Below, one piece after another: positions 63,025-64,000 of a stretch of 64,000 bases of DNA (the stretch's first letter is position 1; each line of letters opens with the position of its first letter). The DNA comes from Acanthochlamys bracteata (Eukaryota; Streptophyta; Magnoliopsida; Pandanales; Velloziaceae): NCBI GenBank assembly GCA_019914995.1, contig CM034128.1:11427501-11491500 (forward strand), given 5' to 3'. The position numbers and the translations under genes are program-made. The notes beneath the pieces were generated by a model. It saw only the letters and a program-made list of their open reading frames with translations, was not told the origin of the DNA and did no database searches.

Positions 63025-64000
63025 TGATGAGCCATCAGGTCCTTCCCATGGGAAGGGTTTGTAATGGTTGTTGATATTCCAGTGTAGTTCCATCTTCTTC
63101 AGCTTGTGCTTTATTTTTTGGTCTGGCTAGATATTTGTTTGTTGTTCATATGTTCGTCGTGGCAAAGTAACTCTTTTCTTTAGGTTTTTTTTTCCGTGAC
63201 ATTCTTATTGTTCTGCTGATTTGTTTTGATAGCATGGAATGGAAACGCAAGGTACTTGACTGTTGCAAAATAGCTTGTGAGCATTTTTGAAACTAGCAAT
63301 ACATGTTCCTCCTCTAATTACGTGTTGGGAGCAGCTTTCGTAGGCAGCCAAATTAACGAGGTCGACTCTCAGCTAATCAGGATATGTTTATAGTGCAGAA
63401 ATGGATGGCATGTTGTTGGTAAGCAGCACTCGTAATAGAATCATATATTTTCTTCTGAAAATGTTCTAGTCATTGTTGCCAACGATTAGAAACATGTTTG
63501 ACTGGCTGAACGTTTTATATATATATATATATAGACTAAAAAATTAACAAATAGTTAAGGGTTCATTTTGGATTGCTTATAAAAGAATGTTCTGAATTTT
63601 TTTTTAATATCTTAGAAAATAATGTTGCTATTTTTAGATTTAAGAAAACTATATAAATAGTAATTTTATGACTCACAATTTACAGATGTTTTTCAGAATG
63701 TTTTTAAAAAATTGTAAAGTAGTGTATGAGACTTTTTTTGGAAATCAAAATCTTAAAAAAAAAAAAGATAGAATAAAGAGCTTTTGTTGTGCCGTTATTT
63801 CCTAAGTGGATGTTTCGGTGCATTTCTCCCCAATCCTAAAACGCACTCCGTGATCCCAAAAAATAATATTTTAATATTTTATTTTTTAATTTAATAATAG
63901 AGTTAATTTATGAATTATAAAATCTATACATATATAAAAGTTAAGTTATTCTTAAAAAAGCTTCATTTTTAAAAAACACTTTATTTTTAGCAATTTCAAA
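63025..64000. other. Right-edge spacer, A+T-rich
   Basis: PP2A B'' 3' UTR continues to roughly 63150. A TA microsatellite lies at 63516-63533. A further A+T-rich block starting GGGTTCATTTTGGATTGC at 63560 resembles the left edge of the MITE-like family (GTTTGGGATTGC). No gene is seen before the window ends. Confidence 0.45.

Overview
This is nuclear DNA from a flowering plant, most likely a eudicot. Genes carry many short introns with GT/AG borders. Spacers are strongly A+T-rich. The gene set is plant-specific in part: PPR protein, phytochelatin synthase, RIC effector, FAO-type alcohol oxidase and KIN-10 kinesin. I cannot name the species from sequence alone. Exon models were built by hand from reading frame, splice borders and family knowledge; in every multi-exon model the exon lengths sum to a whole number of codons.

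Layout, left to right. 0.7-10.8 kb: three minus-strand genes, a PPR protein, a PTAR1-like protein-prenyltransferase alpha subunit and a complete phytochelatin synthase. 12.4-13.8 kb: a plus-strand, intronless LRR protein of the PII-2 type. 14.2-22.9 kb: three minus-strand genes, a ROP-interactive CRIB protein (RIC), a glycolipid transfer protein and a TBC-domain RabGAP. 23.7-24.8 kb: a plus-strand ribosomal protein L14 locus whose 3' half is decayed. 25.5-34.8 kb: a divergent pair, diphthine-ammonia ligase (minus) and mitochondrial succinyl-CoA ligase beta (plus). 36.3-45.0 kb: two minus-strand genes, a long-chain alcohol oxidase and an ANKRD13-like ankyrin protein. 46.3-47.0 kb: weak, unidentified coding fragments. 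47.5-62.6 kb: three plus-strand genes, kinesin KIN-10A, a casein kinase 1-like kinase and a PP2A B'' subunit.

These are independent housekeeping and signalling genes. They are not a pathway cluster or operon, and I see no CRISPR array, phage, viral or bacterial-type defence system. The DPH6 and SUCLG2 pair may share a promoter, since two TGGGCC elements lie between them. Several genes touch small-GTPase or membrane biology (PTAR1, RIC, TBC RabGAP, GLTP), but this looks coincidental.

The points most worth a second look are the decayed RPL14 copy with an intact-looking promoter, two GC-AG introns within 5 kb (one with a poor donor), a family of MITE-like A+T-rich repeats, three MYB3R-type AACGG cores at the cytokinetic kinesin, and a start-stop uORF plus an 11-codon uORF before the casein kinase. 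I did not find a convincing undescribed system.
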